NCBI GenBank assembly: GCA_027080505.1
Contig: JALWRX010000059.1
Coordinates: forward strand, 1 to 63,374
DNA length: 63,374 nucleotides
Reading direction: 5' to 3'
Origin: Ghiorsea sp.
GTDB lineage: Bacteria > Pseudomonadota > Zetaproteobacteria > Mariprofundales > Mariprofundaceae
In this document: positions 49,734 to 59,207 of the stretch, piece after piece
How positions within the stretch are numbered: the stretch's first letter is position 1
Layout of the letters: every line of letters starts with the position of its first letter
Position numbers and translations under genes: made by a program
Notes under the pieces: generated by a model
What the model saw: only the letters and a program-made list of their open reading frames with translations
Databases searched by the model: none
What the model was told of the DNA's origin: nothing

Positions 49734-50351
49734 CTAAAACTCCCATTTACCTAAACCTTGGCGTAAGATTTGGGGTATATCATTGCATAAATCAACAATG
49801 GTAGTGGGGGTCATATCACCCCACCCAGCATCAAGTAATATAGCATTGTAATGTTTGATGCGCGGCTCCATGGCATCAGGATCGGTGGCAATAAAATCTT
49901 CATTGGGGAATTGCATGGATGTGGCTAATAGCGGCTCGCCAAGTTCTTCTAAAAGCATGGTGCAAACAGCATGGTCGGGCATACGGATGCCGACATCTTT
50001 ACGTTTTCCAAAGATGCGTTTGGGCAGCCTAGAGTTGGCGGGTAGAATGAATGTATAAGGCCCTGGCAAATGGTGTTTTAAAATACGGTGGGATGGATTG
50101 TCTATGCTGACAAATTGTGCGGCTTGTTTCAAATCTTTGCAGACCAACGACCATAAATGATGTTCATCTAAACCACGAAGTTGGCGAATATTTTCTTGGG
50201 CTTTGAGTGCAGTGGGTAAAACCATGATGGCATAGGTGGTTTCAGTAGGTACTACAGCAAAGCAACCATCGTTGAGTAGTTTGGCAGCATGTCTAATTTG
50301 CCTGATTTGTGGACGTTCAGGATGCAAACGCATGTGTTCAAAAACATGCAT
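49734..50351 (-). CDS. Sua5/YciO/YrdC-family protein (YciO subfamily)
   Basis: 205 aa. LHPERPQIRQIRHAAKLLND then GCFAVVPTETTYAI, and LPGPYTFILPANSRLPKRIF followed by KRKDVGIRMPDHAV are the YrdC-fold signature. The -PLLATSMQFP- motif (rather than STSAN) is that of the YciO branch. YrdC/Sua5 enzymes make threonylcarbamoyl-AMP for the t6A modification of tRNA; YciO shows weak activity and its role is less certain. The start lies 4 bp after the AsmA stop; an internal ATG at 50333 is possible. Confidence 0.88.
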   Translation of the reverse strand: MHVFEHMRLHPERPQIRQIRHAAKLLNDGCFAVVPTETTYAIMVLPTALKAQENIRQLRGLDEHHLWSLVCKDLKQAAQFVSIDNPSHRILKHHLPGPYTFILPANSRLPKRIFGKRKDVGIRMPDHAVCTMLLEELGEPLLATSMQFPNEDFIATDPDAMEPRIKHYNAILLDAGWGDMTPTTIVDLCNDIPQILRQGLGKWEF

Positions 50352-50354
50352 AAT

Positions 50355-52724
50355 TTAAAAACCAAAACCTTTGAACATATTTTTTAGTTTTTCTTCTGCT
50401 TTTTTCTTAGCAGCAGCTTCTAAACGTGCTTTTTCAGCTGCAATTTTTGCGTCGGCTTTACGTTTGGCTTCTGCTTTGGCCTTGGCAACCTCTTCATCAC
50501 GGGTTTTCACAAAACCTTGGTCAAGCACTTTGCCGCCTACACCACCAATAGGTTTACCTGCTGCATTATTGATTGCCGCAGCACTGTTTAGCAATGCATC
50601 TTTATCGATTTCTACAGATACTTGAATATTATCTATAGGACCTGAAATATGTAGCGGGACTTCAATGCCACGTTCAGCTTTGTTGCCACCTTGCCCAGCA
50701 AGAGATTCAATTAAACGGGGACGCACATGGTAGTCTAGCTTGAGTGGGTCAAGGTACAGCTTACCTTTACCTGTAAGGCGGAATAAGGGGGATGCCATAT
50801 AGAGGTCGTTATTGGTAAGTACACCTTTATGAATACGGAAGCTACCTTGCATTTGGGCAAAATCTGTGGTGTTTTGTGAGGGTGCATCTTGTTTTTTAAA
50901 CTTGCGTACTTCTTTGGCAATATCTACACCTTCAAACTGACCATCTTCAAATACAAAATGACCATTGCCATTTAAGTTTTTACTTATATTTTCGGGCAGC
51001 AAACCTTTGCCCGATAGGCTGGTGTTTAAAGTAGCAGTGCCTGAAAGTTTACCAAAATCTGCAACAGCTTTGAGAACAGGTTGTACAGCAACTCTATTCA
51101 GTTTCATAGACTCTTTCCATGTTGCAGGGTAAGTGTTGGTATATAAAGTGAAGTTTTCAGAAATGCGCCCGCCAGCAACTTCAAATTTCAGTGGGTTTAA
51201 ACGAACCACACCTTTTTCAGCGCTTAAAGTAAGCCTGAGGTTATCAAGCTGCAGGTTCATCACATCAATACGCTTGGCACTAAGTTGTAAAGAGAGGTAC
51301 CAAGGTTTTAAGAAGGTTAAGTCTGGCTCTACATTATCTTTTTCCGCACCATTTGTTGCCAAATTACCCTGTTCCTTTGGTGTGTTATCTGCTGTTTGTT
51401 TTTGTTCACTTTGTGGCAACCAAGGGTCTAAATGTAGGGTGTTGGTTGTGATACGCAGTTGAATGTCAGGTGCTTCACCCCAAGCAAGATTTCCCGATGC
51501 TTGAATATGTTCATCGTTAAGTTGGAGTTGTAGGTCGCGAATATCGAGAATATCTGCATCACCTGCAATCAATGCACCCAACTTTATACTTTGCCAAGGT
51601 TCGGGATGGTGCAGGTATAGAGCTTGTAAGCTGGGTGAGAAATGATTGAGCCAGATACGTTGCAGTTTGGCAGTTTCAATTCGTAACTCAAAACTTGGTG
51701 ACTGGGTAATGTTTTTTATATTACCCGATATATTTGCAACTTGTGTGTCATTAATGCTGACATTAAGGTCTTGAATATGCATGGATTTAAGTGCTTTTGC
51801 ATTCAGTTTCCATGCTATATCTAGCTTATCCTTAAGCTGTAGCTGCATATTGCCGTTGCTAGCAATCGCACTGTCTTTATGTTGTTCAAGGGAAATATTA
51901 AGATTTACTTTTGCTGTTTTAATGTCCCCAAATTGTTCAACTTGTGCATCTTCTAGCTGGGGCAACCATGCGGATAGCGGGGAGAGTGAAAAGCCTTGTG
52001 TTTCAAACTGTAGGCGAACGGGCAACTTATTGATATCTAATGCGTTAAAGTCACCAATAGGTCCAACTTCAGCATCTAATTTGAAAGGATTTTTATCCAG
52101 TTTAGCAGATAGCGCAACTTGAATGGGTTTGGTTAGTTGTAGGTCTTTAATGCTTAATTGAATATCTGAAATAACAAGTTTTTCATTTGTTGCATTAGAC
52201 CAAATCACCTGTCCATTTTTAAGTTGTAATAAGTCTGCATTCAGCGCGATAGGGGAACTTAGCTTGCTGCTTGTGCTTGGTTTAGGCTTATTGGTATTTA
52301 TAGTGGATTGTGTAGTGGCTGTTTTCGGGCTGGTTGAGCCTTGTAAGTCTTGCCAGTTGTTAGATGTATCCCCGCGTTGTTCAAGCCAAATTTTAGGGGT
52401 ATCTAAGAGAAAGCGTTTGACTTCAATTTCTTTGTTAAGCAGCGGTAGAAGTTCGAGTTGAACATCTACTTTATCAATGGTGAGCATGTGTTGATGCTGG
52501 AATCCTGGGGCATTTTCAAGTTGTACATTTTTGAGGGTCACACCTACCCATGGGAAAGCAGACAGTTGTATGTGTTCAATCTGCACATTTCTACCCGTGG
52601 CATCATATACAGCCTTGCTGATTTCAGGCTTATAATCATTGACATCAATAAAAAATGGTACGACCAACAAGGCTAAAATAATCAAGGTAATAAGCCCAAA
52701 TAATACTTTAAAAAGCTTGAACAT
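50355..52724 (-). CDS. AsmA-family protein
   Basis: 789 aa from ATG 52724 (AGGGG at 7 nt). One N-terminal membrane helix FKVLFGLITLIILALLVVPF and the family phrase VNDYKPEISKAVYDATGRNV, then a long beta-rich periplasmic domain; near the end a TATLNTSLSGKGLLPENISK segment typical of AsmA. An Ala/Lys-rich coil closes the protein. AsmA-like proteins are thought to take part in phospholipid transport or outer-membrane maturation. Confidence 0.88.
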   Translation of the reverse strand: MFKLFKVLFGLITLIILALLVVPFFIDVNDYKPEISKAVYDATGRNVQIEHIQLSAFPWVGVTLKNVQLENAPGFQHQHMLTIDKVDVQLELLPLLNKEIEVKRFLLDTPKIWLEQRGDTSNNWQDLQGSTSPKTATTQSTINTNKPKPSTSSKLSSPIALNADLLQLKNGQVIWSNATNEKLVISDIQLSIKDLQLTKPIQVALSAKLDKNPFKLDAEVGPIGDFNALDINKLPVRLQFETQGFSLSPLSAWLPQLEDAQVEQFGDIKTAKVNLNISLEQHKDSAIASNGNMQLQLKDKLDIAWKLNAKALKSMHIQDLNVSINDTQVANISGNIKNITQSPSFELRIETAKLQRIWLNHFSPSLQALYLHHPEPWQSIKLGALIAGDADILDIRDLQLQLNDEHIQASGNLAWGEAPDIQLRITTNTLHLDPWLPQSEQKQTADNTPKEQGNLATNGAEKDNVEPDLTFLKPWYLSLQLSAKRIDVMNLQLDNLRLTLSAEKGVVRLNPLKFEVAGGRISENFTLYTNTYPATWKESMKLNRVAVQPVLKAVADFGKLSGTATLNTSLSGKGLLPENISKNLNGNGHFVFEDGQFEGVDIAKEVRKFKKQDAPSQNTTDFAQMQGSFRIHKGVLTNNDLYMASPLFRLTGKGKLYLDPLKLDYHVRPRLIESLAGQGGNKAERGIEVPLHISGPIDNIQVSVEIDKDALLNSAAAINNAAGKPIGGVGGKVLDQGFVKTRDEEVAKAKAEAKRKADAKIAAEKARLEAAAKKKAEEKLKNMFKGFGF

Positions 52725-52751
52725 AAATTCCCCTTTTATTAAAAAAATATT

Positions 52752-53134
<383 letters not shown>

Positions 53135-53163
53135 GAGGCAAGTCTAGTGTGTTTTTATGACAA

Positions 53164-53286
53164 TTACGAATGGTCAGATTTATGGGTGTCCGATTTCTTT
53201 TTTTTAACAGGTTTAAAGAACACCCAAGCAACAATAACAGCAAGGAAAAGAAACAGCGAAAGCTCGATAAAGGCAAACCAAGGCAT
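53164..53286 (-). CDS. 40-aa single-helix membrane protein
   Basis: MPWFAFIELSLFLFLAVIVA, then WVFFKPVKKKK and a polar His/Asp tail: one membrane helix with a basic cytosolic end. Its ATG begins at the stop of the SafE-like gene (TAAATG), suggesting coupling. It may be a small component of the cbb3 assembly cluster; not recognised by name. Confidence 0.55.
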   Translation of the reverse strand: MPWFAFIELSLFLFLAVIVAWVFFKPVKKKKSDTHKSDHS

Positions 53287-54093
53287 TTATTTTTTCATAC
53301 CGTCCATATTCATATTTTGCATATCCATGCCATCCATATTCATGGGGTGTGTGGTGGGGTGCATATTATGATTCATTGGCATATGATGCCCTGAGTGATT
53401 CATACCTTGCATATTATCCATATCATGCATGCTATGCATCAAGGCACTGCCTCGAATCATGGTGAAAGCACCCATTAGAATCAGTAATATCGCAGCAACT
53501 TTTAATACCCAACCACGCGCTTTAGGTGATGCGGATTTGAGTACGACTGGTACAAACATCATCGCGGGGACAGTGCCCAAGCCGAAGGCTAACATCATTG
53601 CTGCTGATAGACCTATGCTGCCCGAGGTGAGGCTAAGTGCTAATCCTGCATATACTAGGCCGCAAGGTAATAAACCATTGAATAAACCTACCATGAACCA
53701 ACTCATGGGCATGCGACTATTTGTCGCAGCATGAATCCATTTACTTAGTCCAACTACGCGACTCAATTGTGACATCATTTTTACCAAGGGGTCAGGTAAC
53801 CAGCCTGCAAGGGTAAAACCAAAAAGTATCATCAAGCTACCAGCAAATAGCGTTAACCCACGTTGCACATCAGCAAACCAAGTCACTTGTGTAATGACCA
53901 TACCCATCATGCCAGCAAGTAAACCTAAAAAGGTGTAGGTGAGTATGCGACCCATTTGGTAGCTGATAAGCCCTCCCCACCAAGTTCTTTTTTGAGACAT
54001 AGCAAGGGTTGTGACAAGCCCTCCACACATACCCACACAATGTAAGCTTCCTAAAAAACCTACCAAAAATGCTGCGCCTAAAAGTGTTGTCAT
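53287..54093 (-). CDS. SafE/UreH-like membrane transporter with Met/His-rich tail
   Basis: 268 aa. FLGSLHCVGMCGGLVTTLA with the CxxxC motif and GLLPCGLVYAGLALSL in the second half are the family signature (DsbD-like six-helix transporter). The last 45 residues are a run of Met, His, Asn and Asp (HSMHDMDNMQGMNHSGHHMP), a likely metal-binding tail. Such proteins accompany the copper ATPase in cbb3 clusters; copper handling is a reasonable inference. Start by AAGGA at 13 nt. Confidence 0.84.
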   Translation of the reverse strand: MTTLLGAAFLVGFLGSLHCVGMCGGLVTTLAMSQKRTWWGGLISYQMGRILTYTFLGLLAGMMGMVITQVTWFADVQRGLTLFAGSLMILFGFTLAGWLPDPLVKMMSQLSRVVGLSKWIHAATNSRMPMSWFMVGLFNGLLPCGLVYAGLALSLTSGSIGLSAAMMLAFGLGTVPAMMFVPVVLKSASPKARGWVLKVAAILLILMGAFTMIRGSALMHSMHDMDNMQGMNHSGHHMPMNHNMHPTTHPMNMDGMDMQNMNMDGMKK

Positions 54094-54099
54094 GATTTA

Positions 54100-54780
54100 T
54101 TATCCTTGTTTACGTTGCTTATTCACCAGTGGTTGTAGGAGCTTTTGGTCAAAGACATCGGGTGAGACAAACTGTAAGATATGTGTGCCACCAGCTGGCT
54201 GAATTAAGTCTAACCCAAGTTGTGGATAAAGAAAATGTGCATTACCTTGCCCATCGCTGAGGATTTTATCGGGTTTACCAAAATGCTCTTGAAATGCCTC
54301 AAATTCAATTTGTCGCCCTGCAAGTATTGTAATACTGCTAATGGCAAGGTGTTGCAAGCTAGGGTAAAGTTTTTGCCTTATACTTACTCGAATCACATCA
54401 TTAGGCATCCATTCGGGTTGATATGCTTCTTTTTTAATGTGTTGTAATAGCTTCTTGTCTGCAAGTAGTGTTACAATAATACTATCACCTTCATCAAAAA
54501 CATCTTCAAAGTATGCTTCGAGGTGCATGGGTGGCTCAGGTTGGTTTTCACCTTGACGACGAGTGAAAAGTGCTACCTTAGGGTGTGTTTTTAAGCTGTG
54601 TATCGCATCATTAAGCTGACTTTTATTTAAACTTAACCCTAAAACGCTTAAGGTAGTAGAGTTGGGTTGGATATTCCACCAAGTTGGGCGAGGATTGGGC
54701 TCACTGTTTGGAAAAAAAACATACAATACAGCTGCAATAGCTAAACCTGCAATGATACGATAAATCCACTTGGTTGACAT
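54100..54780 (-). CDS. Unknown membrane-anchored protein, family copy 1
   Basis: 226 aa. One N-terminal helix (about 7-23) then a soluble domain. It aligns with the protein at 55280-55909: LGLSLNKSQLNDAIHSLKTH/MGIVLGESTVRDAEVAFKSR; HLEAYFEDV/KLEAYFPSI; NDVIRVSI/NGVIRMNL; EHFGKPDKI/ARFGKPEQV; YPQLGLDLI/FPKFGLVAT. The family is not recognised. It lies 6 bp upstream of the SafE-like gene. Confidence 0.62.
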   Translation of the reverse strand: MSTKWIYRIIAGLAIAAVLYVFFPNSEPNPRPTWWNIQPNSTTLSVLGLSLNKSQLNDAIHSLKTHPKVALFTRRQGENQPEPPMHLEAYFEDVFDEGDSIIVTLLADKKLLQHIKKEAYQPEWMPNDVIRVSIRQKLYPSLQHLAISSITILAGRQIEFEAFQEHFGKPDKILSDGQGNAHFLYPQLGLDLIQPAGGTHILQFVSPDVFDQKLLQPLVNKQRKQG

Positions 54781-54941
54781 AAAGAATCCTTTTATTTTTG
54801 GAATGGAATGATTATTGTCAATGTTGGTACATTGACAAGGAAAAGAGTTATTTTGAGTATAATTTCTAATGCAGCAAGAGAAATCTTGGCAGGTGGCTTA
54901 TTATCCTGTATAATACGCTCAAAATAAAAATGGATACCATA

Positions 54942-54955
54942 GTGATTCTCATCAC
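54942..54955 (+). promoter_or_regulatory. FNR/Anr-like box
   Basis: GTGATTCTCATCAC, close to TTGATN4ATCAA, 36 bp before the start of the DUF2892 gene. Position and neighbourhood of oxygen-related genes fit an FNR-type activator site. Confidence 0.45.
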
Positions 54956-54990
54956 TTGAGGGTGTTTTAAATAGAGTGGAGGAGTGAGGA

Positions 54991-55209
54991 ATGAATAGTA
55001 ATGTTGGAACAGTAGATCGTACTTTACGTGTTGTTTTTGGGCTTGGTTTTGCCTTGGGTGGCTGGTTCACTGAAGATGGTGGTGCTATGAGCATGGTATT
55101 TATTATTGTGGGATTGGTGTTGACTGTTACAGGGTTAATTAGTCGTTGCCCAATTTATAAAGTGGCTGGTATTGATACAAGTGAAAAACCAGATCCACGC
55201 GGTCATTAA
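54991..55209 (+). CDS. DUF2892 (YgaP-like) inner-membrane protein
   Basis: 72 aa, GGAGGAG before the ATG. NVGTVDRTLRVVFGLGFALG and CPIYKVAGI at the end are the DUF2892 hallmarks; two membrane helices. It stands alone, on the plus strand between minus-strand cbb3 assembly genes, behind an FNR-like site and ahead of a terminator. Function unknown. Confidence 0.85.
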   Translation: MNSNVGTVDRTLRVVFGLGFALGGWFTEDGGAMSMVFIIVGLVLTVTGLISRCPIYKVAGIDTSEKPDPRGH

Positions 55210-55233
55210 TTTTTAATTGTAAGTGTGTTTTGT

Positions 55234-55262
55234 AAAAGGCGACCTAAGGTCGCCTTTTTTAT
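55234..55262 (+). terminator. Rho-independent terminator of the DUF2892 gene
   Basis: AAAAGGCGACC/GGTCGCCTTTTTT, stem of at least 9 bp, T run on the plus strand; A run on the other side could also serve the convergent minus-strand gene. Confidence 0.88.
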
Positions 55263-55279
55263 GTTTACTCTTAAATATG

Positions 55280-55909
55280 CTATGGATTATTAAAGGTTAA
55301 TCTATCTTTATCATCTTGATTGATGGTTGCAACCAATCCGAATTTGGGAAATGTATATACTGTGGTATTGGGGTTGGTGTTTGTTACTTGTTCAGGTTTG
55401 CCAAATCTTGCTACAATCATTTCTTCATTAATATCTAGACTTGGGACAAGTGACATTTCAGTAATTATCATACGTTGTACAGCTAAAATATCTTGATTGG
55501 ATAAGTTCATGCGGATTACACCGTTGGGGTATTCTCTTGGTCGGGAGCTACGTTTGCGTATGGCTTCCAACTCTTCATCCGTTGTTTTTAATGTTAGTAA
55601 TACTTTGCTGTGGTCTGCAATGGATGGAAAGTATGCTTCAAGCTTACCTGTATATTGTGCTTCGTGCGCACCTTTAGTTTTTTTGGGGTATAAAAACAAG
55701 GCAGCATCAGTACGGCTTTTAAAGGCCACTTCTGCATCTCGAACTGTACTTTCACCCAATACAATTCCCATGACATGCAGGTGCTGCTTATCATCGAAAA
55801 AAGTTCGTTGTTTATGACTTCCCCCTGATTGTTTGTAAACGGAGCTGGTAATGTAAAATGTAGCTGAGCCAACAATAAGTATCAGTGCAAGCGATATTTT
55901 CCACATCAT
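55280..55909 (-). CDS. Unknown membrane-anchored protein, family copy 2
   Basis: 209 aa. One N-terminal helix, then a domain homologous along its length to the protein at 54100-54780 (shared KLEAYF, NGVIRM and RFGKPEQV features). It starts directly at the ccoS stop (TAAATG), so it is part of the ccoGHIS operon. A periplasmic role near cbb3 assembly is likely from context only. Confidence 0.64.
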   Translation of the reverse strand: MMWKISLALILIVGSATFYITSSVYKQSGGSHKQRTFFDDKQHLHVMGIVLGESTVRDAEVAFKSRTDAALFLYPKKTKGAHEAQYTGKLEAYFPSIADHSKVLLTLKTTDEELEAIRKRSSRPREYPNGVIRMNLSNQDILAVQRMIITEMSLVPSLDINEEMIVARFGKPEQVTNTNPNTTVYTFPKFGLVATINQDDKDRLTFNNP

Positions 55910-56137
55910 TTAAATAGAATCTTCATCTGGTTTTTTTTCTGTTTTCTTGTTTTTAAGGTTTGCATGAGGTTTTCTTTTTGCTGATTCAGGAATCATGTCT
56001 TCATCATCCATGAGTATGCGGAAAGCTTCACCTGCCATATCATCATATTGGTCAGATTTGACAGACCAACGGAAGACTAACAAAGCAATGATACTAAAGA
56101 GTAGTGCAGCAGGAATCAGCATTAAAATAATATCCAT
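55910..56137 (-). CDS. ccoS: cbb3 oxidase maturation protein CcoS
   Basis: 75 aa. IPAALLFSIIALLVFRWSVK plus SDQYDDMAGEAFRILMDDED is the CcoS pattern: one membrane helix and the YDD...RILMDD segment; a charged tail follows. Needed for delivery of heme and copper to CcoN in other bacteria. Placed 5 bp after ccoI. Confidence 0.88.
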   Translation of the reverse strand: MDIILMLIPAALLFSIIALLVFRWSVKSDQYDDMAGEAFRILMDDEDMIPESAKRKPHANLKNKKTEKKPDEDSI

Positions 56138-56142
56138 ATCAG

Positions 56143-58626
56143 TTATCCTTTGACGCGTTTATGAATAAGCAAAGCATTGCCTATCACCAATAAAGAAGAA
56201 ATAGGCATTGCAATCGCTGCAAACAAAGGGTGAATCATACCACCCATTGCAAGTGGAATAACAAAGATATTGTAGCCTAAGGATAAAGCAAGGTTTTGTT
56301 TGATGGTTTTCATAGTTTGTGTGGATAAGCTAAAAGCGGTGGGTAATTTGCTTAAGCCCCCTAGTAATACCACATCGGCGGCATGGGCTGAAACATCCGT
56401 AGCTTGCCCCATTGCAATGCCAACATCGGCTTGTGTAAGTGCAGGTGCATCATTCACACCATCACCAACCATGCCCACGTGAAAGCCTTGGGTTTGCAAA
56501 GCTTTAATTTTATCAGCTTTTTCACCTGGTAATACTTCGGCGATAACCTGAATAGGTTGAAGCGTGTTTAGCTGTGCTGCCATGGCTTGGGCTGATGCTT
56601 TTCGGTCACCTGTGAGTAAACTTACAGTGATACCTTGCGATTGAAGGGCGTTGATAACAGAAGATGATTCTTTCCGTAGTTCATCACCAAGTGCTACCCA
56701 AGCTAAGAGTTCTTTATCATCAAAGATAACAGCTAAGGTATGCCCTTGTTCTTCCTCAAGTTGTAGCTGTTTGCTCATTTCATCAGTTAAAGTAATACCT
56801 TCAGATAAAAGCCAGCCCAATGAGCCAACATGTAATTTAAAACCATCAAAACAACCTTCAACACCACGCCCTGCCACATTGTTGAATTGCGATAAATTTT
56901 TATCAGCAGGATAGGGTTGTAATGTTGAGACGATAGCTTGAGCCAAAGGGTGTTCGGATGCTTGTTCTAAGGCATGAACTTGTGACCATAATTGAGCTTC
57001 ATTTTTGACTAAAACCTGCTGGTTTACCACTGTTAATTGTCCGTGGGTAAGGGTACCTGTTTTATCGAAAACAATATGATTAAGATGTAAGAGTTGCTCC
57101 AGTGCGCTACCGCGTTTGATGAGTACACCTAGCTTTCCACCAAGACCTGCACCAATGGAAATTGCCATAGGTGTTGCTAACCCTAATGCGCAAGGGCAGG
57201 TAATGATAAGCACGGTAACAGCCGTCATGGTTGCAGTTGCAAAGTCTGCCTGATAAAACCAATACAAGAACGTAACAGCAGATAAAGCCAAGATGATAGT
57301 GACAAACCAAGGCACGATTTTATCTGCAATACTTTGAATTTTAACTTTTGAGTCTTGTGCTTGTTCCACCAGCTCTACAATTTGTGATAACACTGATTCA
57401 TGCCCAAGGTGGGTAGCTTTGATTTTGAGTTGCCCAGAGATGTTTTGTGTGCCGCCAACAACTTGGCTGCCTTGTTGTTTAACAAGTGGGCGTGATTCAC
57501 CAGATATAATGGATTCATCCACTTCAGAGTATCCATCTATAACTTCACCATCAACGGGTACGCGGTCTCCAGGTTTCACGCGTAAAACATCACCTTGTTT
57601 TACAGAGCGAAGTGGTATCAGTTCCTCATTGCCATTATCATGAATCAGTCTTGCGGCGCGAGGTAATAATGCCAATAAGTGGCGGGTAGTTGAGCCTGCT
57701 GTTTCACGAGCTGAAGACTCTAAGAAGCGCCCAACAAGTATTAAAAACACAAACATGGACACAGAATCAAAATAAACATGGTGTTCAACTGTGTCAGGGT
57801 TAAAAATGGTCACATAAGATGACCATAAAAAGCTGGTGCTAATGCCAATGGAAATGGGTAAATCCATATTTGGTTTCATTGCTTTGATGGATTTCCACGC
57901 GCCAACAAAAAAAGTGTGTCCTGAATAAGCTATGCCTGCAAAGGTGAGCACCATGGAATACCATTCAAAAACAGCGCGCCATTCATCGGCAATACCAAAA
58001 AAAGAACCACCGTACAAACACACTGCAGCAGTCATGACATTGGCAAACACAAAACCTGCAAATGCCATGCGGAATAGAAGGTCTTGCCGACGAGCCTTAT
58101 TGGCTTTTTGTTCTAAGTCTTCTTGGTAAGGAATAGCTTGATAACCAAGTCTTCCCATGGCTAAAATAGCTTCAGATAACAACATTTTATCAGGTTTCCA
58201 TCGCAGGCGAAGACGGCGGCGGGTGAGGCTAACATCAGCAAAAGTAACTGCATCCATGTGTTGCAAAGCCTGCTCTATTAACCAGACACAAGCAGGGCAA
58301 TGTATGCCTTCAATCAATAAATCAGCTTGGTATGTGCCATCAGGAAACTGGCGAACAAAGTCAGCTTGAAGCTCTAAACTATCAAAAAGCTTGGCATCTT
58401 CAGGTGCTTGTTCAGGGGTGTTCCAATCACGTGATTCTGGTGCAAACTTATAAAATGAATCCAAACCTGACTCATGAATAATAGCACATACTTGTGCACA
58501 ACCATTGCAACAAAAGTCATGGGCTTTACCTTGAATGTTAGCGTGAATAATGTTTTGCTTTGTTAGTGCTAAACCACAATGAAAACAAGTGCCATCAAGT
58601 GCTTTTTCTGGATCTGTTGAGTTCAC
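56143..58626 (-). CDS. ccoI: Copper-exporting P-type ATPase CcoI (FixI)
   Basis: 827 aa, GTG start. N-terminal Cys-rich ATPase metal-binding segment CFHCGLALTK...FCCNGCAQVC (DUF2318-like) and a heavy-metal domain GIHCPACVWLIEQAL. Membrane motif CPC in ITCPCALGLATP, phosphorylation site DKTGTLTHG, hinge GDGVNDAPAL. It supplies copper for the CuB centre of CcoN. 11 bp after ccoH. Confidence 0.96.
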   Translation of the reverse strand: MNSTDPEKALDGTCFHCGLALTKQNIIHANIQGKAHDFCCNGCAQVCAIIHESGLDSFYKFAPESRDWNTPEQAPEDAKLFDSLELQADFVRQFPDGTYQADLLIEGIHCPACVWLIEQALQHMDAVTFADVSLTRRRLRLRWKPDKMLLSEAILAMGRLGYQAIPYQEDLEQKANKARRQDLLFRMAFAGFVFANVMTAAVCLYGGSFFGIADEWRAVFEWYSMVLTFAGIAYSGHTFFVGAWKSIKAMKPNMDLPISIGISTSFLWSSYVTIFNPDTVEHHVYFDSVSMFVFLILVGRFLESSARETAGSTTRHLLALLPRAARLIHDNGNEELIPLRSVKQGDVLRVKPGDRVPVDGEVIDGYSEVDESIISGESRPLVKQQGSQVVGGTQNISGQLKIKATHLGHESVLSQIVELVEQAQDSKVKIQSIADKIVPWFVTIILALSAVTFLYWFYQADFATATMTAVTVLIITCPCALGLATPMAISIGAGLGGKLGVLIKRGSALEQLLHLNHIVFDKTGTLTHGQLTVVNQQVLVKNEAQLWSQVHALEQASEHPLAQAIVSTLQPYPADKNLSQFNNVAGRGVEGCFDGFKLHVGSLGWLLSEGITLTDEMSKQLQLEEEQGHTLAVIFDDKELLAWVALGDELRKESSSVINALQSQGITVSLLTGDRKASAQAMAAQLNTLQPIQVIAEVLPGEKADKIKALQTQGFHVGMVGDGVNDAPALTQADVGIAMGQATDVSAHAADVVLLGGLSKLPTAFSLSTQTMKTIKQNLALSLGYNIFVIPLAMGGMIHPLFAAIAMPISSLLVIGNALLIHKRVKG

Positions 58627-58637
58627 AAGTATGAAGC

Positions 58638-59204
58638 TTATTGTGTGATAAAATTAACGATTTTTTCAAGCGTTGAAAGCTCGTCATTACTCTTTCCTTG
58701 AATCACCACACGTTTGTTTAACATGTGTTTGTCTTCATCTTTGGCGAAAAGCAGGTTCATGTCCCAAATGCCAGGTGTTAGCAGTGTTAACTCTGCCTGA
58801 TAGACACCTTGCTTATCAGTTTCCTTAAGATTAAGCAATACATCCGCTTTAGCATCACTAGGACGATATGCTCTTAGTTCAGCATGACCATGGCTAACAG
58901 GTTGTGCATATCTATCCGTTACAACTAAAGTAATGATGCTGGGTTGGTTGGCTTGGATGGTATCATCAACTTCTAGGTCAACATGCCATCCTCGTTCTGC
59001 TTGGATTCTATATTGATGGTCGATTTTATTTTGTTGCAAGCCGTATTTGTAATATTTTTCAGTGACAAGACCTGGGCTGGTAGTCAAAGCAGCTTTAATA
59101 AACCCATAGTTTACTGTAAATACAATTGAAAATAACACAAACAGAGCCCATACATATGGGCTGTGAAAGGCTCTGTTTTTTTTGTCGGTGTTAGGTTTAG
59201 TCAT
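58638..59204 (-). CDS. ccoH: cbb3 assembly protein CcoH (FixH)
   Basis: 188 aa. One N-terminal membrane helix (PYVWALFVLFSIVFTVNYGF) with the family segment VTEKYYKYGLQQNKIDHQYR, then a periplasmic beta domain with ELTLLTPGIWDMNL. FixH/CcoH assists assembly of the oxidase. 3 bp after ccoG. Confidence 0.88.
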   Translation of the reverse strand: MTKPNTDKKNRAFHSPYVWALFVLFSIVFTVNYGFIKAALTTSPGLVTEKYYKYGLQQNKIDHQYRIQAERGWHVDLEVDDTIQANQPSIITLVVTDRYAQPVSHGHAELRAYRPSDAKADVLLNLKETDKQGVYQAELTLLTPGIWDMNLLFAKDEDKHMLNKRVVIQGKSNDELSTLEKIVNFITQ

Positions 59205-59207
59205 GGT

